This document shows positions 38,076 to 46,465 of a DNA stretch of 64,000 nucleotides, piece by piece; the first letter of the stretch is position 1; the number at the start of each line of letters is the position of its first letter. Below the pieces are notes generated by a model. It was given only the letters and a program-made list of their open reading frames with translations. It was not told the DNA's origin and searched no databases. The translations under genes and the position numbers were made by a program. The DNA is from Pseudomonas umsongensis (GTDB lineage: Bacteria; Pseudomonadota; Gammaproteobacteria; Pseudomonadales; Pseudomonadaceae), in contig NZ_NIWU01000002.1 of the NCBI RefSeq assembly GCF_002236105.1, positions 372,001 through 436,000 on the forward strand. The letters run 5' to 3'.

Positions 38076-39887
38076 TCATGCAGCGCCGCTGACCTGCGGC
38101 TGAATCAACGCCAGCAACGTCCACCCCGCCGCAGGCTTGACCGCACTGTCCGGCGTCACCACATGCACCCAGCCACTGTCATCACGGGCAAACAGCAACG
38201 TGGCACGTTCGCCGTGCAATGCCTGATAGTCCTCCCAACCAAAGCCCTCGGTCAGGTGCGTGCTGTAGAACTCAGCCCCCTGGTGCAGCTGGTTGGCCAG
38301 CTTGACGTAGGTTAAATCCTCATCACCCAGCAATCGTCCTCGATGCTCATGGCTGGCGCGATGCTTGTCGGTGCGTCGGCTCTCCTGGCCACTGGCGAGC
38401 CCGAATAAGCGTTGATGTCCAAAGTCATGACGAAAGCGCATCGACGCCAGCGTGTTCAGTTCGCCGGACGGCGACAGCGTCAGCAAATGCCCCAGCCCGA
38501 CCAGGTCCAGGTGCGCGTCAGCATGCTGCGATGCCGGATTGCCGAAGTACGTCGGCAAACCCTCCATGCGCGCCGCCCGAATATTTTCCCAGCTCGAGTC
38601 TGTCAGGAGCACGCGACTGCCCAATTGCTGCAAGGCCTTGCCCAGGTTTCGCGCCGGACCGTTGGCACCGACGATCAGGAAGCCGCTGGGCGCAGGTTCA
38701 GCAACGCTGAGCAAGCGTGCCAGTGGCCGCGCCGTGGCACTTTGCAGCACCACGGTGCCAATGATCACGGCAAAGGTCAGTGGCACCAGCAGCAAGGCAC
38801 CCTGGTGGCCGGCCTCATGCAGGCGAATCGCGAAAATCGCCGACACGGCCGCCGCGACGATTCCTCGAGGGGCTATCCATGACAGCAGCGCCCGTTCGCG
38901 CCAGCTCAGATTCGAGCCTGCGGTAGAGAGCATCACGTTCAAGGGGCGGGCGATGAGCTGGATGATCAGCAGCAGGATCAGTACCAGCGGCCCGAGGCCG
39001 ATCATGGCGTGCAGATCCAGACGCGCCGCGAGCAAGATGAACAAGCCCGAAATGAGCAGCACGCTGAGGTTTTCCTTGAAGTGCAGGATGTGCCGGACAT
39101 CCACGCCCTTCATGTTAGCCAGCCACATGCCCATCAAGGTCACGGCCAGCAGGCCGGATTCGTGCATCACAGCATTGGCGGTGATGAAGATCCCCAGCAC
39201 CGAGGCCAGTGCGGCCAGGTTGTGCAGGTACTCTGGCAGCCACTGACGTCGGATAATCATGCCAAGCACCCAGCCACCGGCTATCCCGAACACGCTGCCG
39301 CACGCAATCACACCGCCGAAAGTCAGCAGGCTATGGCTCAGGCCTTCGCCCGCCGCGCTGGCGATGATGAAGCTGTAGACCACCACGGCGAGCAACGCGC
39401 CAATCGGGTCGATGACAATGCCTTCCCAGCGCAAGATATTGGCGATCGAGGCTTTGGGGCGCACCACGCGCAGCATCGGCACGATCACCGTGGGGCCGGT
39501 GACCAGCGTCAGGCTGCCGAAGAGAATGGCGAGCAACCAGTCAAAATCCAGCAAGTAATGGGTCGCGACCGCGATGACCACCCAGGTCGAGAGCGCACCG
39601 ATGGTAACCAACCGATGCACGACGCTACCAATCTCGCGCCATTCCGAAAGATGCAGCGTCAAGCTGCCTTCAAACAAAATCAGCGCCACTGCCAGTGACA
39701 CCAATGGCATCAGCAGCGGTCCGAACATCGCTTGCGGGTCGAGCCACCCCAGGATCGGTCCGACCAGAATCCCGGTTAGCAACAGAAAAAGGATCGCGGG
39801 CAATTTCAAGCGCCACGCCAACCACTGACAACCCAGCGCCGCCGCGCCGATTCCGCCAATCGCCAACAGTATTTGCTGTTCGTTCAT
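38076..39887 (-). CDS. CPA1-family Na+(K+)/H+ antiporter with RCK domain
   Basis: 603 residues. About 12 hydrophobic segments (1-390) with the NhaP-type ion-binding region LRWEGIVIDPIGALLAVVVY (Asp of the D-P-I-G motif). It is followed by an RCK/TrkA-N regulatory domain (GFLIVGANGPARNLGKALQQ, Rossmann Gly pattern) and a C-terminal tail. CPA1 antiporters of this type expel Na+ or K+ in exchange for H+. ATG 39887 begins MNEQQILLAIGG. Divergent from xerD. Confidence 0.9.
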   Translation of the reverse strand: MNEQQILLAIGGIGAAALGCQWLAWRLKLPAILFLLLTGILVGPILGWLDPQAMFGPLLMPLVSLAVALILFEGSLTLHLSEWREIGSVVHRLVTIGALSTWVVIAVATHYLLDFDWLLAILFGSLTLVTGPTVIVPMLRVVRPKASIANILRWEGIVIDPIGALLAVVVYSFIIASAAGEGLSHSLLTFGGVIACGSVFGIAGGWVLGMIIRRQWLPEYLHNLAALASVLGIFITANAVMHESGLLAVTLMGMWLANMKGVDVRHILHFKENLSVLLISGLFILLAARLDLHAMIGLGPLVLILLLIIQLIARPLNVMLSTAGSNLSWRERALLSWIAPRGIVAAAVSAIFAIRLHEAGHQGALLLVPLTFAVIIGTVVLQSATARPLARLLSVAEPAPSGFLIVGANGPARNLGKALQQLGSRVLLTDSSWENIRAARMEGLPTYFGNPASQHADAHLDLVGLGHLLTLSPSGELNTLASMRFRHDFGHQRLFGLASGQESRRTDKHRASHEHRGRLLGDEDLTYVKLANQLHQGAEFYSTHLTEGFGWEDYQALHGERATLLFARDDSGWVHVVTPDSAVKPAAGWTLLALIQPQVSGAA

Positions 39888-39992
39888 TGAGGCTCCTGTT
39901 CCTTGAAGTAGCCGGCTATGAAAGACTAGCGGCGATTTTTCCGTTCACCCTTTTTTCGCATGCTGTCCCAGGATCGCGTGCCTAGAGCGATC

Positions 39993-40889
39993 ATGCCTGC
40001 TATCGATCATCCACTGATAGACCAATTTCTCGACGCGCTGTGGTTGGAAAAGGGTCTTTCCGACAACACCCGCGATGCCTACCGCAGCGATCTGGCCCTG
40101 TTCAATGGCTGGCTGCAGGAGAAGGGCCTGGAGCTGGTCAATGCCGGTCGAGAATTGATTCTCGATCACCTGGCCTGGCGCCTGGAACAGAACTACAAAC
40201 CCCGATCCACGGCGCGATTTCTCTCGGGTGTGCGCGGCTTTTATCGTTATCTGCTGCGGGAAAAGCTGATCGCCATCGATCCGACCTTGCGCGTGGATAT
40301 GCCGCAATTGGGCAGGCCCTTGCCCAAATCCCTGTCGGAAGCTGACGTCGAAGCCTTGCTCAAGGCACCGGATTTAAGCGAGGCCATCGGCCAGCGCGAC
40401 CGGGCCATGCTCGAAGTGCTCTATGCCTGTGGCCTGCGGGTGACAGAGCTGATCAGCCTGACGCTGGAGCAGGTCAACCTGCGCCAGGGTGTGTTGCGGG
40501 TGATGGGCAAGGGCAGCAAGGAGCGGCTGGTGCCGATGGGCGAGGAGGCGATTGTCTGGGTTGAACGTTATCTGCGCGATGGTCGTGGTGAGTTGCTCGG
40601 CGGGCGGCCCAGCGATGTGTTGTTCCCGAGCCTGCGCGGCGAGCAGATGACCCGCCAAACGTTCTGGCACCGGATCAAGCACCAGGCCAAGGTTGCCGGG
40701 ATCGGCAAGTCGCTGTCGCCGCACACCTTGCGCCATGCGTTCGCCACGCACTTGCTCAATCACGGTGCGGACCTGCGGGTGGTGCAGATGCTGCTCGGCC
40801 ACAGCGACCTGTCGACCACGCAGATCTATACCCACGTCGCCCGGGCGCGGTTGCAGGACCTGCACGCCAAACACCACCCTCGAGGTTGA
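39993..40889 (+). CDS. xerD: Site-specific tyrosine recombinase XerD
   Basis: 298 residues, exactly the XerD length. With XerC it resolves chromosome dimers at dif under FtsK. Catalytic set: Arg in YACGLRVTELISL, Lys in GKGSKERLVPMG, His-x-x-Arg in SPHTLRHAFATHL, His and Tyr in LGHSDLSTTQIYTHV. ATG 39993 begins MPAIDHPLIDQFLDAL; the open frame to 39960 is not family-like. Followed, after a REP doublet, by dsbC, the same order as in P. aeruginosa as I recall. Confidence 0.97.
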   Translation: MPAIDHPLIDQFLDALWLEKGLSDNTRDAYRSDLALFNGWLQEKGLELVNAGRELILDHLAWRLEQNYKPRSTARFLSGVRGFYRYLLREKLIAIDPTLRVDMPQLGRPLPKSLSEADVEALLKAPDLSEAIGQRDRAMLEVLYACGLRVTELISLTLEQVNLRQGVLRVMGKGSKERLVPMGEEAIVWVERYLRDGRGELLGGRPSDVLFPSLRGEQMTRQTFWHRIKHQAKVAGIGKSLSPHTLRHAFATHLLNHGADLRVVQMLLGHSDLSTTQIYTHVARARLQDLHAKHHPRG

Positions 40890-40899
40890 TGTTGTCCCC

Positions 40900-40988
40900 T
40901 GTGGGAGCGAGCCTGCTCGCGAATGCGGTGGACCAGCTACACCATCTTTGGCTGGCACACTGCTTTCGCGAGCAGGCTCGCTCCCACA
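40900..40988. repeat. REP doublet (family A)
   Basis: TGTGGGAGCGAGCCTGCTCG on the left, CGAGCAGGCTCGCTCCCACA on the right. In the xerD-dsbC gap. The spacer carries the self-complementary pair AGCTACACCATC / TTTGGCTGGC in part. Confidence 0.9.
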
Positions 40989-41139
40989 GAGAAACGGTCT
41001 GCGATGCCTTGTATCACCGGGAGTCGGCCACGCGAGCCTTATGTGGTAGGCTTTGCCGGTTTGCACGATGGGCGTTTATGACCCGGTGTTTCGGCACGGG
41101 CGTTCTGAGCGTCTCATTTGTCCGCCTTCAGGAGTTCTC

Positions 41140-41871
41140 ATGCGTCTGACCCAGATTTTCGCCGCCGCCGCCATTGCGTTGGTCAGCACCTTTGCCGTCG
41201 CCGATGACGCGGCCGATAAAGCTATTCGTAAAAGCCTGGAAAACCTCCAGCTCGAAGTTCCGGTAGAAAGTATCTCCGCCAGCCCGCTGCCGGGCCTGTA
41301 TGAAGTCAAGCTCCAGGGCAGCCGTGTGCTGTACGCCAGTGCCGACGGCCAGTACGTCGTCCAGGGCTACATGTTCCAGCTCAAGGACGGCAAGCCGGTC
41401 AACCTGACCGAGAAGACCGAACGCCTGGGCGTTTCCAAGCTGGTCAACGCAATCCCTGTCGCGGAAACCGTGGTGTACCCGGCCATTGGTGAAACCAAGT
41501 CGCACATCACCGTGTTCACCGACACCACCTGCCCGTACTGCCATAAACTGCACGCCGAAGTGCCTGAACTGAACAAGCGCGGCATCGAAGTGCGCTATGT
41601 TGCGTTTCCGCGCCAGGGCCTGGGTTCGCCGGGTGACGAGCAGTTGCAGGCGGTCTGGTGCTCCAAAGACAAGAAAGCGGCCATGGACAAGATGGTCGAC
41701 GGCAAGGAAATCAAGGCCGCCAAGTGCGATAACCCGGTGTCCAAGCAGTTCGCCCTCGGCCAGTCGATTGGTGTGAACGGCACACCGGCCATCGTTTTGG
41801 CGGACGGTCAGGTCATTCCGGGCTACCAGCCAGCGCCACAAGTCGCCAAACTGGCGCTGGGCGCCAAGTAA
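41140..41871 (+). CDS. dsbC: Periplasmic disulfide isomerase DsbC
   Basis: 243 residues. Signal peptide MRLTQIFAAAAIALVSTFAVA with cleavage near residue 21. Dimerisation domain (22-80), then thioredoxin fold with active site TTCPYCHKL and the cis-Pro in NGTPAIVL. Two further Cys (WCSKD and KCDNP) form the structural disulfide. Reduced by DsbD. ATG 41140 is the family start, with GGAG 5-8 nt upstream (ggagttctc). Two tandem terminators separate it from hom. Confidence 0.96.
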   Translation: MRLTQIFAAAAIALVSTFAVADDAADKAIRKSLENLQLEVPVESISASPLPGLYEVKLQGSRVLYASADGQYVVQGYMFQLKDGKPVNLTEKTERLGVSKLVNAIPVAETVVYPAIGETKSHITVFTDTTCPYCHKLHAEVPELNKRGIEVRYVAFPRQGLGSPGDEQLQAVWCSKDKKAAMDKMVDGKEIKAAKCDNPVSKQFALGQSIGVNGTPAIVLADGQVIPGYQPAPQVAKLALGAK

Positions 41872-41930
41872 TTCGAGTCAGCCTTTGACGCGTGTGGTCC
41901 GACGGCAGCTCAGTCGGGCCATCAATAGTG

Positions 41931-41952
41931 AGCCGCGAGCATGCGGCTGTTT
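41931..41952 (+). terminator. First hairpin between dsbC and hom
   Basis: AGCCGC (41931-41936) pairs with GCGGCT (41943-41948), loop GAGCAT, followed by GTTTT. Short but T-tailed. Confidence 0.55.
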
Positions 41953-41954
41953 TC

Positions 41955-41980
41955 ACGGCCGGCCTCGAGTCGGCCGTTTT
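41955..41980 (+). terminator. Second terminator between dsbC and hom
   Basis: ACGGCCG (41955-41961) pairs with CGGCCGT (41971-41977), followed by TTT. It ends 14 nt before the hom GTG and just before GGGGAG, so it could also act as an attenuator that hides the ribosome site. Confidence 0.65.
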
Positions 41981-41994
41981 ATGGGGAGTTCACA

Positions 41995-43299
41995 GTGAAA
42001 CCGGTCAAAGTAGGCATCTGTGGGTTAGGGACCGTCGGTGGCGGTACCTTCAACGTACTTCAGCGCAACGCCGAGGAAATTGCTCGTCGTGCCGGGCGTG
42101 GAATCGAAGTGGCACAAATTGCCACGCGCACGCCAAAGCCTCAGTTCCAAACGACCGGTATTGCGATTACCACCGATGTCTTCGAAGTGGCCACGAACCC
42201 TGAGATCGACATCGTCATAGAGCTGGTGGGCGGCTACACCGTTGCCCGCGAGCTGGTACTCAAGGCCATCGAGAATGGCAAGCATGTGGTCACCGCGAAC
42301 AAGGCGCTTATCGCCGTTCACGGTAATGAAATTTTCGCCAAGGCACGCGAGAAGGGCGTGATCGTTGCGTTCGAAGCAGCCGTGGCTGGTGGCATCCCGG
42401 TGATCAAGGCGATCCGTGAAGGCCTGTCCGCCAACCGCATCAACTGGGTGGCTGGCATCATCAACGGCACTGGCAACTTCATTCTCACCGAGATGCGCGA
42501 GAAAGGCCGTACCTTCGAAGACGTGTTGGCCGAAGCGCAAGCCCTGGGCTACGCCGAAGCCGACCCGACCTTCGACGTCGAAGGCATCGATGCGGCGCAC
42601 AAGCTGACGATCCTGGCGTCCATTGCCTTCGGCATCCCGTTGCAGTTCGACAAGGCCTACACCGAAGGCATCACCAAGCTGACCACCGCTGACGTGAACT
42701 ACGCCGAAGCGTTGGGCTACCGCATCAAGCACCTGGGCGTGGCGCGCAGCACCGCGGCCGGTATCGAGCTGCGCGTGCACCCGACGCTGATCCCGGCCGA
42801 TCGCCTGATCGCCAACGTCAACGGCGTGATGAACGCGGTGATGGTCAACGGCGACGCCGCCGGGTCGACCCTGTTCTACGGTGCGGGTGCTGGCATGGAA
42901 CCGACCGCTTCGTCGGTGATTGCCGACCTGGTGGACGTGGTTCGCGCCATGACCTCGGACCCGGAAAACCGCGTACCGCACCTGGCCTTCCAGCCGGATT
43001 CGCTGTCGGCGCACCCGATCCTGCCAATCGATGCCTGCGAAAGCGCGTACTACCTGCGGATCCAGGCCAAGGATCATCCGGGCGTCCTCGCCCAGGTTGG
43101 CAGCATCCTGTCCGAGCGTGGCATCAACATCGAATCGATCATGCAGAAGGAAGCCGAGGAGCACGATGGCCTGGTACCGATGATCCTGCTGACCCACCGT
43201 GTGGTGGAACAGCGTATCAACGACGCCATCAAGGCACTGGAAGCGCTCCAGGGCGTGGTTGGCCCGGTCGTGCGGATTCGCGTCGAGCACCTGAACTAA
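41995..43299 (+). CDS. hom: Homoserine dehydrogenase
   Basis: 434 residues. Reduces aspartate semialdehyde to homoserine. N-terminal NAD(P) fold GICGLGTVGGGTFNVL, catalytic Lys/Asp in NKALIAVHG and AEADPTFDVEGIDAAHK, and a C-terminal ACT domain (HPGVLAQVGSILSERGINIES) that gives threonine feedback. GTG 41995 is the family start (VKPVKVGICG), with GGGGAG upstream; the frame opens earlier at 41941 inside the hairpins. Followed by thrC after a 69-nt gap, so homoserine flows into threonine. thrB is not adjacent, as usual in Pseudomonas. Confidence 0.97.
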   Translation: MKPVKVGICGLGTVGGGTFNVLQRNAEEIARRAGRGIEVAQIATRTPKPQFQTTGIAITTDVFEVATNPEIDIVIELVGGYTVARELVLKAIENGKHVVTANKALIAVHGNEIFAKAREKGVIVAFEAAVAGGIPVIKAIREGLSANRINWVAGIINGTGNFILTEMREKGRTFEDVLAEAQALGYAEADPTFDVEGIDAAHKLTILASIAFGIPLQFDKAYTEGITKLTTADVNYAEALGYRIKHLGVARSTAAGIELRVHPTLIPADRLIANVNGVMNAVMVNGDAAGSTLFYGAGAGMEPTASSVIADLVDVVRAMTSDPENRVPHLAFQPDSLSAHPILPIDACESAYYLRIQAKDHPGVLAQVGSILSERGINIESIMQKEAEEHDGLVPMILLTHRVVEQRINDAIKALEALQGVVGPVVRIRVEHLN

Positions 43300-43313
43300 G
43301 CCGTTATCGATTA

Positions 43314-43337
43314 CCGGGCGCCGTGACCGGCGCCCGG
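43314..43337 (+). other. Hairpin in the hom-thrC gap
   Basis: CCGGGCGCC pairs with GGCGCCCGG around about 5 nt; no T-run. It is an mRNA hairpin within an operon gap rather than a terminator. Confidence 0.5.
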
Positions 43338-43368
43338 CATTGCGAACACTGTCCCAATGGAGTCAGTC

Positions 43369-44778
43369 ATGCGTTACATCAGTACCCGCGGCCAGGCACC
43401 GGCCCTGAATTTCGAAGACGTCCTGCTGGCAGGCCTTGCCACCGACGGCGGTCTGTACGTCCCGGAAAACCTGCCACGTTTCACCCAGGAAGAAATCGCT
43501 TCCTGGGCCGGCCTGCCGTATCACGAGCTGGCCTTCCGCGTTATGCGTCCGTTCGTCACCGGCAGCATCCCGGATGCCGATTTCAAAAAGATCCTTGAAG
43601 AAACCTACGGTGTGTTTGCCCACAGCGCCGTCGCGCCGCTGCGTCAGCTGAACGGTAACGAATGGGTGCTGGAGCTGTTCCACGGCCCGACCCTGGCGTT
43701 CAAGGACTTCGCCCTGCAACTGCTCGGTCGCCTGCTCGACTACGTGCTGGAAAAACGCGGCGAGCGCGTGGTGATCGTTGGCGCCACTTCCGGCGATACC
43801 GGCTCGGCGGCCATCGAAGGTTGCAAGCACTGCGAAAACGTCGACATCTTCATCCTGCATCCACACAACCGTGTGTCCGAAGTGCAGCGTCGGCAGATGA
43901 CGACCATTTTTGGCGAGAACATCCACAACATCGCCATCGAAGGCAACTTCGATGACTGCCAGGAAATGGTCAAGGCGAGCTTCGCCGACCAGGGCTTCCT
44001 CAAGGGCACGCGCCTGGTGGCGGTAAACTCGATCAACTGGGCGCGGATCATGGCCCAGATCGTCTACTACTTCCACGCAGCCCTGCAACTGGGCGGTCCG
44101 GCGCGCTCGGTGGCGTTCTCGGTGCCAACCGGTAACTTCGGCGACATCTTCGCCGGTTACCTGGCACGCAACATGGGCCTGCCGATCAACCAGTTGATCG
44201 TCGCCACCAACCGCAACGACATCCTGCACCGCTTCATGAGCGGCAACCAGTACGTCAAGGAAACCCTGCACGCGACCCTGTCGCCGTCGATGGACATCAT
44301 GGTGTCCTCGAACTTCGAACGCCTGCTGTTCGACCTGCACGGTCGCAATGGCGCGGCGATTGCCGGGCTGATGGACAGCTTCAAGCAGGGCGGCGGTTTC
44401 AGCGTCGAGCAGGAGCGCTGGACGGAAGCGCGCAAACTGTTCGACTCACTGGCCGTGGACGATGAGCAAACCTGCGAAACCATCGCCGAGGTCTTTGAAC
44501 AGACCGGTGAAGTGCTGGACCCGCACACCGCGATCGGCGTCAAGGCCGCCCGCGAATGCCGTCGCAGCCTGGATATCCCGATGGTGATCCTGGGCACGGC
44601 CCATCCGGTCAAATTCCCGGACGCCGTGGAGAAAGCCGGTGTAGGAAAAGCCCTCGAGCTGCCTGCACATCTTTCTGATTTGTTTGAAAGAGACGAGCGC
44701 TGCACCGTATTGCCGAATGACCTGAAGGCCGTGCAGGCCTTTGTCAGCCAGCACGGTAACCGCGGTAAGCCTTTGTAA
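43369..44778 (+). CDS. thrC: Threonine synthase
   Basis: 469 residues. PLP enzyme that turns O-phosphohomoserine into threonine. The PLP lysine is in PTLAFKDFALQLLG, the phosphate loop in ATSGDTGSAA and FSVPTGNFGDIFAGY. ATG 43369 has GGAG 7 nt upstream (43359-43362); ATG 43357 is in frame and would carry the SD inside the gene. Distal to hom. Followed by a strong terminator. Confidence 0.97.
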   Translation: MRYISTRGQAPALNFEDVLLAGLATDGGLYVPENLPRFTQEEIASWAGLPYHELAFRVMRPFVTGSIPDADFKKILEETYGVFAHSAVAPLRQLNGNEWVLELFHGPTLAFKDFALQLLGRLLDYVLEKRGERVVIVGATSGDTGSAAIEGCKHCENVDIFILHPHNRVSEVQRRQMTTIFGENIHNIAIEGNFDDCQEMVKASFADQGFLKGTRLVAVNSINWARIMAQIVYYFHAALQLGGPARSVAFSVPTGNFGDIFAGYLARNMGLPINQLIVATNRNDILHRFMSGNQYVKETLHATLSPSMDIMVSSNFERLLFDLHGRNGAAIAGLMDSFKQGGGFSVEQERWTEARKLFDSLAVDDEQTCETIAEVFEQTGEVLDPHTAIGVKAARECRRSLDIPMVILGTAHPVKFPDAVEKAGVGKALELPAHLSDLFERDERCTVLPNDLKAVQAFVSQHGNRGKPL

Positions 44779-44796
44779 CGGGCAAACCCTGTCACA

Positions 44797-44834
44797 CAAC
44801 AAAGCCCGTCTACTGACGGGCTTTGTTGTTTTTG
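44797..44834 (+). terminator. Intrinsic terminator after thrC
   Basis: CAACAAAGCCCGTC pairs with GACGGGCTTTGTTG around TACT, followed by TTTTTGC. Fourteen base pairs, very strong. Confidence 0.95.
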
Positions 44835-44899
44835 CATGCCACACTTGCCAACAGGATTCGTCCACGGAGAGGGGCGAACGGATCTGCAAGGATGTGGCA

Positions 44900-45847
44900 A
44901 TGCCGGTTTACAGACGATCCAGGCCAGCGGTGTGCTGGCTGCTACTGCTCAGTGTCCTGGTCATCTTGGCTCAGTGGGCAATCGCCGCGCCTGATCCGGC
45001 TCGTGAACCGGAAAAGGCGGGCGGCGGTGTCCGGATCGCGCTGGATGCCCGGGAACTTGAATGGATTGCCGGGCACCCGCCCGTCAAGGTAGCGTCGCTG
45101 GAATACCCGCGCTACCTGTTCAAGAATGAACATGGCCAGTGGAGCGGCCTTAACAGGGACATGCTCGATCGCATCAGCGCCATGACGGGGCTGCGTTTTG
45201 TCCATGTCGAGTCATTCTCCATCGAGCATATGCTTCAAAGCCTGGAGCGCGCAGAAGCGGACATGAGCACCACGCTGGCAATGAATGACGAGCGCAAGGT
45301 GTTCCTGGATTTCAGCCATTCCTATGGCGGCTCTGGCTGGGTGTTTGTCGGGCGGGCCGGGGCACCGCAGGTCGAGTCACTGCAGCAGTTGGCCAAGCAC
45401 GTGTTGGTACTGCCGACCCGGCATGTGCTGGAAGCGGTGATTCGTCGTGACCACCCCACCATCGATTTGCGTTCGGTCAAGACCTACGCGCAAGCCCGCG
45501 CGCTGGTGGAAAGCGGGGAGGCCCATGCCACCATCGAAAGCGAAACAGGCGCACGACTCTTACCCTTGGGCCAGCTTCAGGTGGGGCAAATCGTGGAAGG
45601 CCAGTGGGACCCGGACTACCTGACGGTGCGCAAAGGCCAATCGCAACTGCTCTGTATCCTCAACAAGGCCCTCGAGGCTTTTCCTCCCGCTGAACTACGT
45701 GCCTTGCGTTCGAAGTGGCTCGATGGCGATCCACTCCCGACAGCCTGGCAACAATTTGCCCCATGGGCTGGCTGGGGCCTTTTGGCCGCCAGCCTGTCTG
45801 GCTTGCTCTCGCTACTCTGGAGGTGCCGTTTGGCCGGACAGGCGTGA
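44900..45847 (+). CDS. Periplasmic-binding-domain protein anchored at both ends (EvgS-like sensor fragment)
   Basis: 315 residues. An N-terminal hydrophobic anchor (residues 11-29), one family 3 solute-binding domain (from about 45; LDARELEWIAGHPPVKVASL and LNRDMLDRISAMTGLRFVHV), then a second membrane segment (GWGLLAASLSGLLSLLW) and an immediate end. This is the architecture of the sensor half of EvgS/BvgS-type kinases with no PAS or kinase domain after the second segment; the frames downstream do not show a kinase. It may be a truncated sensor or a stand-alone domain. ATG 44900 has AAGGA 7 nt upstream. Confidence 0.75.
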   Translation: MPVYRRSRPAVCWLLLLSVLVILAQWAIAAPDPAREPEKAGGGVRIALDARELEWIAGHPPVKVASLEYPRYLFKNEHGQWSGLNRDMLDRISAMTGLRFVHVESFSIEHMLQSLERAEADMSTTLAMNDERKVFLDFSHSYGGSGWVFVGRAGAPQVESLQQLAKHVLVLPTRHVLEAVIRRDHPTIDLRSVKTYAQARALVESGEAHATIESETGARLLPLGQLQVGQIVEGQWDPDYLTVRKGQSQLLCILNKALEAFPPAELRALRSKWLDGDPLPTAWQQFAPWAGWGLLAASLSGLLSLLWRCRLAGQA

Positions 45848-46008
45848 GGCTGATGTTTTTTCCCTGTCATCTTCGCCGTGCATGCTCTATCGACCGCAGG
45901 CGCAGGCTCAACTGCACGCGGTTTTCAGAACTTTCTACTCGGCCCAGCGGTCATCTACAGTACACACGCCCCAGGCACTTTGTTTTCGGACTATTGAGTG
46001 GTGATCGG

Positions 46009-46296
46009 ATGGAAAGTATCAGTCTATTGCTCGGTGAGGCTCTGAGCCCGTACCAGGTGACGTTGACCCCGTCAGGCATACATGGCGAATGCCGGGTGAC
46101 CTTGAAGAATGCTATCGGTGCCATAGTGGTCGATCGGGTGTTCAATCAGGCGCAGTTGGCCGACAAGCGTCAGTTGACGGATGTCGTCGACGGCCTGCAC
46201 CGCGATGTGCTGATTGCTGAAGGACGCCTGGAGCCCTGTGTTATCGCAGCGTTGCGCAATGCGGCACAGGACAAGTTGGTGGCTAGCCGAAATTGA
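46009..46296 (+). CDS. Small DUF3509-like protein, 95 residues
   Basis: Begins MESISLLLGEALSPYQVTLT and has the polar strand-rich style of Pseudomonas DUF3509 proteins (VTLKNAIGAIVVDRVFN, LTDVVDGLHRDVLIAEG). Function unknown; cytoplasmic, no signal. ATG 46009 lies after ATTGAGTGGTGATCGG. Followed by a terminator at 46413. I recognise the family by style rather than a strong signature. Confidence 0.65.
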   Translation: MESISLLLGEALSPYQVTLTPSGIHGECRVTLKNAIGAIVVDRVFNQAQLADKRQLTDVVDGLHRDVLIAEGRLEPCVIAALRNAAQDKLVASRN

Positions 46297-46412
46297 ATGG
46301 CAGGTTGTGGGAACCTTCCTGCATCCTTATCAGTCAGATCCAGTAACAGCGGGATCAAGCATTGTGCTCCGGTGCTTGCCGCTTGCTGTTACTGGTCTTT
46401 GAAAGACCACGT

Positions 46413-46456
46413 TTAACCCCGAGTCGTCTCCCCACTTCTCGGGGTTTCTTTTTGCC
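46413..46456 (+). terminator. Intrinsic terminator after the DUF3509-like gene
   Basis: AACCCCGAG pairs with CTCGGGGTTT around a 14-nt loop, then TCTTTTTGCC. It lies in front of the convergent gene at 46466. Confidence 0.75.
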
Positions 46457-46465
46457 TGGCAATTG

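Noticed and set aside
41053..41139. Longer dsbC start
   Set aside because: The extra residues precede a proper signal peptide and there is a good start with GGAG at 41140.
45848..46008. Frameshifted kinase continuation of the EvgS-like protein
   Set aside because: All three plus frames were read; none encodes PAS or kinase motifs before the DUF3509-like gene.
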